Assembly: GCA_963676095.1 (NCBI GenBank)
Contig: OY781040.1
Coordinates: 5,766,001-5,830,000 of the forward strand
Origin: G963676095 sp963676095
GTDB taxonomy: Bacteria; Bacteroidota; Bacteroidia; Bacteroidales; Prolixibacteraceae
Direction of reading: 5' to 3'
DNA: 64,000 nucleotides
The notes under the pieces are model-generated. The model was not told the DNA's origin and did no database searches. It saw only the letters and a program-made list of their open reading frames with translations. Position 1 is the first letter of the stretch, and each line of letters starts with the position of its first letter. A program made the translations under genes and the position numbers. This document shows, in pieces, positions 8,397-17,929 of the stretch.

Positions 8397-10709
8397 ATGA
8401 AATTTTTTAATTTCAAAAACACCTGGAGTTACAAGTTGTTGAATATCACCGGTCTTTCTATTGGTGTTACTTGCGTGTTGGCCATTACACTATGGGTAGA
8501 AGACGAACTGAAATATGATTTGTTCAACAAAAATGCCGACCGGATATACCGTGTTATTGTTGAAGAAAAAGGCACCGGGCATTCGTACTCAGGAATGACG
8601 ATGTCTCCTCTATCTCAGGCATTAAAAGAAAAAATACCGGGAATTGAAAAAGCAGCAAGTTTTGAAATGGACTGGCCAATTATTGTCCACGCAGGCGAAA
8701 ACTATTACAATGAAGAAGAAATGGCAGTAGTTGGCAAAGATTTTTTCGATATTTTTTCATTTCCATTTTTAAAAGGGGACCCTCACCTGCTGCAAATCGA
8801 CAAATTCTCGGTTGTCTTGTCTGAAAAACTGGCAAAAAAATATTTTGGCGATGCAGAAGCTGTAGGGCAAACAATTGAAATAAAGAAAAAAGTATTAAAA
8901 GTAGTTGCCGTCTTTAGGGACGTTGATTACAATTCGCATATTCGCTTTGAAATGGCTGTTCCTGAGGATTTTTTCGGAACAGGGACAAGATGGGATAACC
9001 AGAGTTTATATACGTACATAATGCTTTCTCCCGGGACAGACCCAAATGTTATGGCTTCAAATATTTCCGGTTTTATAGAAAGAAACATCGACGCTGAAAA
9101 TAAAATGAAACTGGCCCTTCAGCCGTTAAATGATATTCATTTCACAAAAGGCTTTGCCGACGATGATTATACATATCTTGGAGATAAAAAATATGTTTAC
9201 ATCTTTTCTTTTATGGGGTTCTTTATCCTTGTACTGGCTTGTATTAATTTTATAAACCTGTCAACTGCCGTTTCTGAAAAGGAAATAAGAAATAATGTCC
9301 TGAGAAAAATATTGGGCGCCACAAAAACAAGCCTAATAAGAAATTCCCTGCTGAAATCGATGTTCGCATCGGGAATAGCAACAGCCATAGCCCTTCTCCT
9401 TTTGCATTTATTGCTGCCTTTTATCAATGATTATACCCGGAAGGCTCTTGATTTTAGCTTTGCAACCTCAACCCATATTGCATTTTTGATTGTGATAATC
9501 CTTTTTGCCGGAGTATTATCAGGGCTCTATCCGGCTATTTATCTTGCCTCGTTTTCAGATATTGCAAAAAATAAAAATCCGAAATCCGGCATCGCACTAT
9601 GGCAACGAAATGGTCTGGTTATCTTTCAGTTTTCCCTTTCGGTTATTCTGATTATTGCCACTTTGGTCAGCATAAAACAACTCAACCATATGCGGCAGGT
9701 GAACCTGGGCTTCGACAAAGAACATACCGGTTATTTCCGGATAAGGACTGGAGACGAAGATTACCCGGTTTTGAAAGAAAGATTATTGAAAATACCCGGC
9801 ATTGAAATGGTCGCGGGCAAAAATTATTTTTCCTCAACGATATATAATACTTCCTCTGTTTCGTGGCCAGGGGGCAATGAAAAAGTAAGTTTCTCAGAAA
9901 ACAGCGTTGATGAAGATTTTTTCCCGCTATTAAAAGTAAATTTTACTGATGGCAGAGGATTTTCAAAAGAATTAAAAGGCAACCTGAATAATTCTGTTAT
10001 TATTAACCAACAGGCAAAAGAATTGCTTGGAAAAGGAAACCCTATCGGAAAAACACTAAACTTCTGGGGCAAAAATTATAATATAATCGGCGTAATTGAC
10101 GAAACACATTTTAAGTCGGTAAACGAAGTTGTAAAACCCGAATTTTATGTTTATACATATTCCCCCGACTATATTTTTGTAAGATATAATACAGGATCTT
10201 CAGCTTTGCCCAACAGCTTGATAAAACAAATAAAAACTACTGTTAAAGAGATATATCCCGAAACTCCGTTTGATTTTAATTTTTTGGATGCGACATATGC
10301 CCGCTTGTACGATAACGATAAACGTGTAGGCGACATATTTGGTATAGTGGCTCTGATAGCCATTTTTATATCTTGTTTGGGATTATTTGGCTTGAGCAAA
10401 TTCGGGACAGAAAAACGCATAAAAGAAATTGGTATTCGAAAAGTAAACGGAGCCAAAATATCTGAAATACTTATCATGCTCAACAAAGATTTTGTGAAAT
10501 GGGTAATCATTGCCTTTGTAATTGCCACGCCCGTTGCATACTATGCCATGAACAGATGGCTCGAAAGTTTTGCCTACAAAACCTCTTTAAGCTGGTGGAT
10601 TTTTGCCCTTTCGGGGATATTGGCAATAGGTATTGCTCTATTGACAGTGAGCTGGCAAAGCTGGCGGGCGGCAACAAGGAACCCGGTGGAAGCGCTCAGA
10701 TATGAGTAA
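8397..10709 (+). CDS. FtsX/MacB-like ABC transporter permease
   Basis: A 770-residue paralogue, 19 nt after the previous stop and third in the operon. Its N-terminus is slightly shorter than usual (helix from about residue 12, LLNITGLSIGVTCVLAITLW). It keeps the periplasmic MacB_PCD-like region, the NNVLRKILGATKTS coupling segment, a second module from about 400 and KEIGIRKVNGAKISEI near 675. The C-terminus again ends NPVEALRYE. The order sensor/adhesin, HU, then permease series and the nearby LytS/LytTR pair suggest an envelope-stress or antimicrobial-response system, but that is inference. Confidence 0.9.
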   Translation: MKFFNFKNTWSYKLLNITGLSIGVTCVLAITLWVEDELKYDLFNKNADRIYRVIVEEKGTGHSYSGMTMSPLSQALKEKIPGIEKAASFEMDWPIIVHAGENYYNEEEMAVVGKDFFDIFSFPFLKGDPHLLQIDKFSVVLSEKLAKKYFGDAEAVGQTIEIKKKVLKVVAVFRDVDYNSHIRFEMAVPEDFFGTGTRWDNQSLYTYIMLSPGTDPNVMASNISGFIERNIDAENKMKLALQPLNDIHFTKGFADDDYTYLGDKKYVYIFSFMGFFILVLACINFINLSTAVSEKEIRNNVLRKILGATKTSLIRNSLLKSMFASGIATAIALLLLHLLLPFINDYTRKALDFSFATSTHIAFLIVIILFAGVLSGLYPAIYLASFSDIAKNKNPKSGIALWQRNGLVIFQFSLSVILIIATLVSIKQLNHMRQVNLGFDKEHTGYFRIRTGDEDYPVLKERLLKIPGIEMVAGKNYFSSTIYNTSSVSWPGGNEKVSFSENSVDEDFFPLLKVNFTDGRGFSKELKGNLNNSVIINQQAKELLGKGNPIGKTLNFWGKNYNIIGVIDETHFKSVNEVVKPEFYVYTYSPDYIFVRYNTGSSALPNSLIKQIKTTVKEIYPETPFDFNFLDATYARLYDNDKRVGDIFGIVALIAIFISCLGLFGLSKFGTEKRIKEIGIRKVNGAKISEILIMLNKDFVKWVIIAFVIATPVAYYAMNRWLESFAYKTSLSWWIFALSGILAIGIALLTVSWQSWRAATRNPVEALRYE

Positions 10710-10748
10710 AATAATGAATAATTGTTCATTACAAATTACTGCTTGAAG

Positions 10749-10779
10749 AATCACGGTGACGACGCTGAGGTATGGATAA
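10749..10779 (+). pseudogene. orphan permease-tail relic
   Basis: This short stretch matches the permease 3' end (AATCCGGTGGAAGCG, then CTGAGGTATGA) with one inserted base and a few changes; it reads ACGCTGAGGTATGGATAA at its end. It lies 39 nt after an intact permease and has no coding sequence in front of it, so it looks like what remains of a deleted or rearranged paralogue. Confidence 0.5.
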
Positions 10780-10897
10780 CTTTTAAAAACTTTGTAAAAA
10801 AAGAATGCCCCGGAATTATTCTGGAGGCAGCCCCTGATTATTCGTAAAAACAACAAAGCCAAGTTGGCTGTTTGAGCCAAAGATTGATCAGCCAAAG

Positions 10898-10926
10898 GTA
10901 AATGCAGACCTTGGGCCTGCATTTAC
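10898..10926 (-). terminator. hairpin after susD (first locus)
   Basis: GTAAATGCAG and CTGCATTTAC form a 10-bp perfect stem with a 9-nt loop, 11 nt beyond the susD stop on the minus strand. Downstream on that strand come T-rich runs. It probably ends the minus-strand sigma-fecR-susC-susD transcripts and also separates them from the convergent permease operon. Confidence 0.65.
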
Positions 10927-10936
10927 TTAAAACAGG

Positions 10937-12484
10937 TTAGTATCCCGGATTTTGATCCAGGAGCGGATTGGCATCCAATGCCGTTTGCGGTATTGGAAAT
11001 AGTTCTGTGTGATCGTCTGTTTCTGCATCTTTCCAGCCCTGAATTTCATCCAGGAAAGTTCCGAAACGGATTTGATCCTGCCGGCCCATTCCTTCCCATG
11101 CAAATTCAAAGCGACGTTCCTGGTAAATATCATCGAGCGTCACTGATGATTTAAGCTTTGAAGCATCATCAAAGGCCCTTTCCCTGATTGCATTAACAAG
11201 CCCTGTTGCCTCTTCGTTATTTTTCCCCATCCGGACCAGGGCCTCGGCCTTCATCAGGTAAATATCAGCCAGACGAAAAATGGCATAATCATTTTCCATA
11301 TATTCTTTCAGCCCGGCTTCAAATTCCCATTTATAACATCTTCCTCCGTCTTCCTGTTCCACATATCCCCAGCCATCTTCATCGATGCTGTATTTCATAG
11401 TGACCGTTTCGTAATGGATCAGTGGTCGCCCATGCGCAGTAATAATTGTATCTCCCGTGTCCGGATCAACCATGGCTCCTGTTAAAAAGGACCATCCTTT
11501 CCGGTTATCTTCAGAATCGAATGACTGAATATAAGCAGGCATGGCACATATTCCGTTCCATGGAGTAAAGCTGCTCAGTCCCAACGCTTGCGGATCAAGA
11601 TAATGCAACGTTAGGTCTGCCAGGAAATTAGCTTTATCACTGGTGGTGTAGACAGCCGGAAAAATAATTTCACCGGACTCCTCATTGTTTACCTTAAAGT
11701 TAACGGTCCAGTCCGATTCAAGGTCGTAGCCCAAACTCATAACCGTATCACAGGCATTGGCACATTCCTGCCACTTTTCTCCGCCGTCAGGATTCCAGAT
11801 CAGGGCATTCAGGTACATCTTTGCCAGCAAGGTATAAATAACCCCTTTGGTGATTTTTCCATAGCTGGAAGAAGACACATCGCTGCGTACTATGTCCTTA
11901 ATAGCATTAAGTTCAGACATGGTAAATTCATAGACGTCTGACCGGCTGCTGGTCTGCGGGTTTGACGTATCTGTAAAATCGGTAACAACAGGAACATTTC
12001 CCCAGTTATCGATCAATTCATAATACCAAAAGGCCCTTACTCCCCTGATCTCCGCAAGTACCTGCTCCCGGTCCTCAATGTCAGCTTCGCTGTTTTCGAT
12101 CGTATAATAAATTTGATTGCAGGTTGATACGGCATTCATAGAGGCGTTATAAGCCGTTTCAATGTTTGAGGTGCTGGCGGTCCATGTGTGTTGCCGGAAA
12201 TATTTATACTGTCCGCCATCCCACCAGTCACCGCCTTTTCTGGTCGGCGTTACCGACATGTCCGAGGAACATTCTGCATTTCTCCATAACTCGGCACAAA
12301 AAGTCTTCTGAAGGCTTGTATAAATTGGTGCAACAATGGCATTAATTTGTGCATCTGTCGTTCCAAATTCATATGCAGAAACTTTATCATAAAGTGTTTC
12401 ATCAAGATTGGTGCATCCGGAAAGGAGAGACCCTGTGAATATCATTATCTGGATAAAGGTGATATACTTTTTTTTGTTTTTCAT
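10937..12484 (-). CDS. SusD/RagB-family glycan-binding lipoprotein
   Basis: The 515-residue protein begins with a lipoprotein signal (SLLSGC, lipidation at Cys24) followed by TNLDETLYDKVSAYEFG, the usual SusD start. TPR-like helices (for example EIRGVRAFWYYELIDNWGNV near residue 145) and the closing segments RLADIYLMKAEALVRMGK and QERRFEFAWEGMGRQDQIRF are RagB/SusD hallmarks. SusD lipoproteins cap the SusC channel at the cell surface and help capture glycans. It starts 18 nt after the susC stop, so the pair is co-transcribed. No glycosidase gene lies next to this pair, so the ligand cannot be predicted. Confidence 0.95.
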   Translation of the reverse strand: MKNKKKYITFIQIMIFTGSLLSGCTNLDETLYDKVSAYEFGTTDAQINAIVAPIYTSLQKTFCAELWRNAECSSDMSVTPTRKGGDWWDGGQYKYFRQHTWTASTSNIETAYNASMNAVSTCNQIYYTIENSEADIEDREQVLAEIRGVRAFWYYELIDNWGNVPVVTDFTDTSNPQTSSRSDVYEFTMSELNAIKDIVRSDVSSSSYGKITKGVIYTLLAKMYLNALIWNPDGGEKWQECANACDTVMSLGYDLESDWTVNFKVNNEESGEIIFPAVYTTSDKANFLADLTLHYLDPQALGLSSFTPWNGICAMPAYIQSFDSEDNRKGWSFLTGAMVDPDTGDTIITAHGRPLIHYETVTMKYSIDEDGWGYVEQEDGGRCYKWEFEAGLKEYMENDYAIFRLADIYLMKAEALVRMGKNNEEATGLVNAIRERAFDDASKLKSSVTLDDIYQERRFEFAWEGMGRQDQIRFGTFLDEIQGWKDAETDDHTELFPIPQTALDANPLLDQNPGY

Positions 12485-12502
12485 AATGAATTAATTTTAT
12501 GA

Positions 12503-15500
12503 TTAAAAACTAACATCAACACCTATTGAGAATGTCCTTGCTTTCGGGTAGTAATCACGTCCTTCCACACCTGGATCCAGCCCGGACATATCGACCTCCG
12601 GATCCAGTCCGCTGTAACCGGTGATCGTGAAAAGGTTCTGTGCTGTTACATAAACTTTGAAATCTTTAATTCCCCACAGGTTCTTTGTGTTTACCCGGTA
12701 TGATAAGCTGGCATTATCCATTCTCAGGAATGATCCTTTTTCTATATAGTAGCTGCAATATTGAGGCGTAGCAGTCAGTCCGTTGGTCAGTGCTTCGTGC
12801 AAAACATTGGCCCCTGGTAACCATTGAGTGGTTGCATACGACATCTTGGAAAAATTTAGTACGTCATTGCCGTAAACCCCGCGAAGGAAAAACGAAAGTT
12901 CCAGCCTTTTAAAGGTAAAGGTACTGTTAATGCCATAAGTTAATTTAGGCTGGGCACAGCCAATGTATGTTTTATCTTCATCAGACAATCCATCTTCCCC
13001 GTCAATGGTCTCATCCATGATATAATTCCCGTCAGAATCAATCCCGTAACATTTCCATCCGTAAAATGTACCTACTGCCTTTCCGACTTCAACAATATGT
13101 GTCGTATTATTAGATCCACCACGGATCCAGGCATCTCCTGTTTTTACCGCATCTGTTGAGAAAAGATCATTCGAAAGCTTCGTGATTTTGTTTTTATTAT
13201 GGGCCATATTTACAGAGATATTCCATCGAAAATCCTTTTTCCGGATAACATCTCCGTTAATTACCAGTTCAAATCCTTTATTCGACATGTCTCCTACATT
13301 GGCCAGCATTTCATCATAAAGATAGGGAGGAACAGGTGCCGAATAGGTATAAAGCAGGTCGCTGGTTTTTTTATCATAATATTCGATCGAGCCATTAAGC
13401 CTGTTTTTAAATAAACTGTAATCGATACCAATATTAAACATGGCCGTCTGTTCCCATTTCAGATCAGGATTGGCATTTTGGCTGATTGCATATGCGGTGT
13501 ACCAGGAACCACTGTCGTAATACTGTCCTGAACTGCCGTATAGTTCAAGAGACTGATATGGATCAATGCCTTCCTGATTTCCGGATACTCCATAGCCCAC
13601 GCGTAGTTTTAATTCGTCAAGCATTTTCAACTTTTTCATAAATGGTTCATCCACGATCCTCCAGGCAACGGATGCTGAAGGAAAAGTTCCCCATTTATGA
13701 TTTGATCCGAATTTGGAGGAACCATCCCTCCGAATGGTTGCAGTCAGGATATAACGATCCATAAAAGAATAGTTCACCCTTCCAAAGAATGAAATTAATT
13801 TATTCATATTCGCTTCCGACCAGACATCGCCTGCCTGTAAATTTGCCCCGGCCCCTAAATCATTGTAAGTGGTTAGATCGGTAGCAAAATCACTGTTTTG
13901 AGCGCCTGCCAGCTGATAATGATTTTTTTCATAGGAGTAGCCTCCCAAAAAGTCTAACTTATGGCGTTCGAATTCTAATTTATAGTTTACGGTGGTTTCC
14001 AGTAGTTTTTTGTCTTTTGTCCAGAATTCCCGCTTTGCATAACCATTATTATCCCGTCCGGCTTCCGTCTCCGAATTGAGGTATTCTCCAAAATCATCTG
14101 TTTCCCGTTCTTTCATCACATTGGCATTGACAAACAGATCTTTAATTACTTCGAGTTTGGCATTGATGTTAATATAGTACATGCTGTTTTTATGCAGATA
14201 GCTGTTATATTCTATATTACGGACAGGATTCCCCTGATCGTATTCATCACTGTCGAACCACGATCCGTCATCATATTTCACCGGATAGACGGGTAGCATG
14301 TTGTAAGCCAGTACAAAATTATCGGTCCATGACGGGCTGTAATCCCGTTGGTTCAAAGCTCCCGTCACAGTCATATCCAGCCGGTCATCCAGTGCTTTTT
14401 GGTTAAAGGTCAGTCGTGCATTCAGTTTCTTCATGTAATTATCTTTCACGATCCCTTTTCGGTCCTGATATGAAACTGAAGCCCGGTAGCTGTGCTTGTC
14501 TCCTCCGCCTGAAAGGGAGAGATCATGATTGTGGGTAACCCCGACATGCATAATCTCATCAAACCAATTCGTATTGGCTCCGTATTCATCAAATCCCGAG
14601 GTATCTTCACCATTCTCCTCGCACCATTTTCTCCATTCAGAGGCTGTTAGCACATCCGGTTTGTTGGAAACAAAATCAGCGGCGGCATAACCATTATATT
14701 CAATAGACGGCTCTGCCTTTTTCCCTTGTTTTGTTGTGATCATAATCACCCCGCTGGCCGAGCGTGATCCATAGATGGCTGTAGCCGAAGCATCCTTTAG
14801 GATGCTGATCGATTCGATATCCTGGGGGGCAACCGAGTTCATGCTTAAGCCCGGGACTCCATCGATAACAACAAAAGGTTCACTGCTTCCTGTCAGGGAG
14901 GAAGTTCCCCGCAGCCGGATGGTCTGGTCGGATGTTACATCCCCGCTTCCCTGCGTAATTGTTAACCCGGCTACCTTCCCCTGGAGAAGATCAACAGCAT
15001 TACGTGTAACTCCTTTATTAAAATCTTCCTGGGATACATTAGAAATGGAACCGGAGACATCCCTTTTCTGCATGGTTCCGTATCCAACGGCAACGACTTC
15101 TTCAATTCCAATAGCCTCTTCTTCCATAACCACATTAATCTTTGTTTTTCCCGCTATGGAAATTTCCTGCGTCTTCATTCCTACAAATGAAAAGACCAGG
15201 CTGGCATTGTCCGGAACACGGGAAAGCGAATAGTTTCCGTCGCTGTCGGTAATGGTTCCCAGGGTAGCTCCTTTTATAACTACCGTTACTCCTGGTAACG
15301 GGGCTCCTGAAGCGTCAGTTATTTTGCCGGAGATGTTTTTTTGTTGTTGTAAAATCTCGAAAACTGTACCTGTAAGGATGATCTGATTGTCGATCATTTT
15401 GTAGTTAATTCCCTGATTAATAAATAAATCATTTAGTACTTCCTTTACTGTAACTCCGTCAAAATTGATCTTCACTTTTTTGTCAAGATTAATCTGTGTC

Positions 15501-15727
15501 TTATCGTAAATAAAACGATACTCTGATTGATCTTCAATTTTGCTTAGTATATCCAAAAGGCTTGAGGTTTCGCTTTTCAGGGTAATTTTCGCACTTTGAG
15601 AATACCCAACAGAAGCAATTGTCTGAAAGACACTTGCTAACAGAAGTAACAAAGCCAGGCGCATAATTCTAGATGTTTTTTTTAGGGCATGGTATGTCCA
15701 TACCCTATTACCATGTTTTTTTTTCAT
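12503..15727 (-). CDS. SusC-family TonB-dependent transporter with STN signalling domain
   Basis: This 1074-residue protein has a signal peptide (LALLLLLASVFQTIASVGYSQ), an STN domain (about 47-115) for signalling to a FecR anti-sigma factor, a carboxypeptidase-D-like domain (about 130-205; GKITDASGAPLPGVTVVIKG), a TonB box (EEVVAVGYGT), a plug (VIDGVPG; SAIYGSRSASGVIMITTKQG) and a long beta barrel ending in FSIGVDVSF. It imports glycan fragments across the outer membrane with SusD. The STN domain fits the fecR and ECF sigma genes directly upstream. The whole locus sits, in reverse orientation, inside the permease array. Confidence 0.95.
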   Translation of the reverse strand: MKKKHGNRVWTYHALKKTSRIMRLALLLLLASVFQTIASVGYSQSAKITLKSETSSLLDILSKIEDQSEYRFIYDKTQINLDKKVKINFDGVTVKEVLNDLFINQGINYKMIDNQIILTGTVFEILQQQKNISGKITDASGAPLPGVTVVIKGATLGTITDSDGNYSLSRVPDNASLVFSFVGMKTQEISIAGKTKINVVMEEEAIGIEEVVAVGYGTMQKRDVSGSISNVSQEDFNKGVTRNAVDLLQGKVAGLTITQGSGDVTSDQTIRLRGTSSLTGSSEPFVVIDGVPGLSMNSVAPQDIESISILKDASATAIYGSRSASGVIMITTKQGKKAEPSIEYNGYAAADFVSNKPDVLTASEWRKWCEENGEDTSGFDEYGANTNWFDEIMHVGVTHNHDLSLSGGGDKHSYRASVSYQDRKGIVKDNYMKKLNARLTFNQKALDDRLDMTVTGALNQRDYSPSWTDNFVLAYNMLPVYPVKYDDGSWFDSDEYDQGNPVRNIEYNSYLHKNSMYYININAKLEVIKDLFVNANVMKERETDDFGEYLNSETEAGRDNNGYAKREFWTKDKKLLETTVNYKLEFERHKLDFLGGYSYEKNHYQLAGAQNSDFATDLTTYNDLGAGANLQAGDVWSEANMNKLISFFGRVNYSFMDRYILTATIRRDGSSKFGSNHKWGTFPSASVAWRIVDEPFMKKLKMLDELKLRVGYGVSGNQEGIDPYQSLELYGSSGQYYDSGSWYTAYAISQNANPDLKWEQTAMFNIGIDYSLFKNRLNGSIEYYDKKTSDLLYTYSAPVPPYLYDEMLANVGDMSNKGFELVINGDVIRKKDFRWNISVNMAHNKNKITKLSNDLFSTDAVKTGDAWIRGGSNNTTHIVEVGKAVGTFYGWKCYGIDSDGNYIMDETIDGEDGLSDEDKTYIGCAQPKLTYGINSTFTFKRLELSFFLRGVYGNDVLNFSKMSYATTQWLPGANVLHEALTNGLTATPQYCSYYIEKGSFLRMDNASLSYRVNTKNLWGIKDFKVYVTAQNLFTITGYSGLDPEVDMSGLDPGVEGRDYYPKARTFSIGVDVSF

Positions 15728-15781
15728 AAATTTGAAATGTTTAGTAATAGTTTTAAACTTAATCTATATGCTAAATGCTTG

Positions 15782-15804
15782 AGGAAGTGTCTCCAGCACT
15801 TCCT
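15782..15804 (-). promoter_or_regulatory. A-tract plus hairpin in the fecR-susC leader (locus 1)
   Basis: AGGAAGTG and CACTTCCT pair around a 7-nt loop. On the coding (minus) strand a run of A residues directly precedes the stem. Hairpins at 39713-39746 and 57093-57118 hold the same place with the same preceding A-tract in the other two SusC loci. On the plus strand the T-run follows the stem, so an antisense terminator is the alternative reading. Confidence 0.5.
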
Positions 15805-15817
15805 TTTTTTCTTCAGT

Positions 15818-16831
15818 TTATTTTTTTGATATAATCAGTTTACGCCGTTCAATTTTTCCATCATTTGATTTTTTAGCATTTATCAACTCATATTTTATGG
15901 GTAATGCCAATGACATATAGTTCAGCAGCTCTTCCAAACTGCCTATTTTTACATTGGCTCTGAATACATTGTTTTCCAGTCCTTTAATATTCAGTTCAAC
16001 ATCCACATCATAAAACCGTTCAATTTTTCGGCATACAGATTCAATGTGCTCATTATTAAATTCCAGACGGCCCTCAATCCAAGCAGTATAACTTTTGGCA
16101 TCAACATCTGACAAATAGATTTTATTTTCTTCCTTTTGAAGTTGTAGTTTCTTGTTTGCACTTAACTGCCCGGAAAATTTTTTCCCTTGAACTTCGACGA
16201 GGCCGGATAAAACAACCACCTCGCAAATTGGTTCTTCCGGATCATTAAGTACATTGAATTCTGTGCCTAAGTCTTTTAAAACCAGGTCGTCAAGTTTTAC
16301 TGTGAATAGGTGTTTTTTATCATGTTTTACGTTAAAAAAAGCTTCTCCCTCAACCGAAACCTCCCTGTTTTCTTCGAAATTTGAAGTGTAAGATATGACT
16401 GATCCCCCGGCTAACCAGCCACTTGATCCATCCGGTAACGTAAATTTTGTTCGTGCTCCTTCCGGACAATACAATTCAATTAAATGAAGTTGCTTATCTG
16501 TACCAGACTTGCTGTAATTATATTGAATTAAAAAGAGAAATATTAAAGGTAAAATAAGTACGGCTGCAATTTGTGAGATCCGGATCATCAGACGTTTTTG
16601 CCGCTGTGTTTTTTCAAGTAGAATCTGATACTTAAGTTTATATAAAACATGCTCCAACTCTGCTTTTGTAGTCTGATCATTTGAAAGAATAGAATTCCAT
16701 TCTTCTTTTTGGAGTTGATCTATAGCTGTTTCCGTCGTCTGCTGACTAAAATAAGCCAGAACGGAACTTATAACGGAAAACGATCGGTTCCCTTTGTATA
16801 GTTCTTCAAATGCCTTTTTATTATGAGCCAT
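15818..16831 (-). CDS. FecR-family anti-sigma factor
   Basis: A 337-residue single-pass membrane protein. The cytoplasmic N-terminal part (about 1-80) would bind the sigma factor, a helix lies at about 84-104 (QIAAVLILPLIFLFLIQYNY), and the FecR domain follows in the periplasm: FTLPDGSSGWLAGGSVISYT, VSVEGEAFFNVKHD and LGTEFNV. The C-terminal DUF4974-type segment (FNNEHIESVCRKIERFYDVD) ends the protein. It would receive the substrate signal from the STN domain of the adjacent SusC and release the ECF sigma factor encoded 83 nt upstream. Confidence 0.93.
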   Translation of the reverse strand: MAHNKKAFEELYKGNRSFSVISSVLAYFSQQTTETAIDQLQKEEWNSILSNDQTTKAELEHVLYKLKYQILLEKTQRQKRLMIRISQIAAVLILPLIFLFLIQYNYSKSGTDKQLHLIELYCPEGARTKFTLPDGSSGWLAGGSVISYTSNFEENREVSVEGEAFFNVKHDKKHLFTVKLDDLVLKDLGTEFNVLNDPEEPICEVVVLSGLVEVQGKKFSGQLSANKKLQLQKEENKIYLSDVDAKSYTAWIEGRLEFNNEHIESVCRKIERFYDVDVELNIKGLENNVFRANVKIGSLEELLNYMSLALPIKYELINAKKSNDGKIERRKLIISKK

Positions 16832-16914
16832 TAGCCATCTCTTTTTCGGATTTCATACCATAAGACAGGCTCAAATGAAAAGGTACTATGTTTTTGAAAA
16901 AAAAGATTAAAAAA

Positions 16915-17511
16915 TTATTCCGGTGAAAAAAATAGGGCAAGGAATAATAAGCCTGAAAGCCCGCCTTTCTTTACCTCTTCCTTTAGAAAAGCGATGGCCG
17001 AGGAAATTTGATTTTTTACAGTAGATTCAGATATCCCCAAATATTTCGCAATTTCAGATGTATCAAGTCCTTCTTTACGGCTTAACAGAAATATCTCCCT
17101 GCGTTTTTCCGGCAACTGTTCAATCAACCGGTCTACTTGTTTCATCACGGACTCATAATCCGGTTCATCAGGCCCCGGAGAACTCTCAATTAAATATTCC
17201 CGGGCGATGAGCTGCTTATATTTTTCTTTGACCTGTTTTTTGATGAAGTAGTTCCGAATATTATTCAATGCAATTTTATAGAGATAAGATTTAAATGCTT
17301 CCTCAGACCGGATCTCTTTTTTATGTTTCCATAGATTTAGAAAAACATCCTGAACGATCTCTTCTGATTCTTCTTTGACATTCAGGTATTTATTGACAAA
17401 ATAAAAGAGTTTTCCGCTGTATTGTATGAATAACGAGTCAAAAGCAGAGGAATCGCCGTTTTTTAATTTCCGTACCAATTCCAACTCTTTATCTGAATTT
17501 AACTTTGTCAA
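16915..17511 (-). CDS. ECF RNA polymerase sigma factor, TTG start
   Basis: The 198-residue protein has sigma region 2 (ESEEIVQDVFLNLWKHKKEI, about 46-66) and region 4 (LPEKRREIFLLSRKEGLDTS, then EIAKYLGISESTVKNQISSA, about 130-175), typical of Bacteroidetes ECF factors paired with FecR. The first codon is TTG at 17511; no in-frame ATG exists before region 2, so the non-ATG start is required. A short hydrophobic C-terminus (GLSGLLFLALFFSPE) is unusual. It would direct transcription of the adjacent susCD. Confidence 0.92.
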   Translation of the reverse strand: MTKLNSDKELELVRKLKNGDSSAFDSLFIQYSGKLFYFVNKYLNVKEESEEIVQDVFLNLWKHKKEIRSEEAFKSYLYKIALNNIRNYFIKKQVKEKYKQLIAREYLIESSPGPDEPDYESVMKQVDRLIEQLPEKRREIFLLSRKEGLDTSEIAKYLGISESTVKNQISSAIAFLKEEVKKGGLSGLLFLALFFSPE

Positions 17512-17727
17512 AACAAAACCTGATTTAAAAATTGTTCAAATTTAATTACTAAAATATAAACGATCTGTTTTTTAAGAAAAAAATGGAAGAATAAAAGGTA
17601 TACATGAAAAACGGATTACTGGTTTTTCATAAATCCAAAGATGATGATCTTTGTGTACAAATTTTTCTTTTTTTAAGCTCAATAAGCCCTGTATTGATTT
17701 TTATATCGCTCTGATCCCTGTTCTTCA

Positions 17728-17834
17728 TGTCAAAAATTTAGATGAAGTGTCAAAAAAATGGACAGGTTTGATAAAATATTGGCAGATTAAGCATTTAAAT
17801 ATTAAATGCTTAATGTCCAGGGCATAATAATTGA
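17728..17834 (+). promoter_or_regulatory. tandem TGTC-N9-GACA sites plus sigma-54-like -24/-12, copy 2
   Basis: A degenerate site (TGTC-N9-GATG, 17728-17744) and, 20 nt later, a perfect TGTC-N9-GACA site (17748-17764) are followed after 57 nt by GGCATAATAATTGA at 17821-17834, identical to copy 1. Downstream, GGTAACGGAT is also shared with copy 1. It points toward the permease at 18080 across a permease-tail relic, giving a leader of more than 230 nt. The remaining 17512-18079 gap, between the divergent sigma gene and this permease, shows no other gene. Confidence 0.65.
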
Positions 17835-17929
17835 TAGGTAACGGATTGTGAACCGACGGATACCGTATTTTTTTGAAAGATGAAACATTCGTGATGCCAA
17901 TATGCTAATAGCGGAAAAACTTTTTCCAA

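Noticed and set aside
14775..15233. 152-codon frame antisense to susC
   Set aside because: It is the complement of a well-conserved SusC plug region; the residues mirror susC codon usage and no family is matched.
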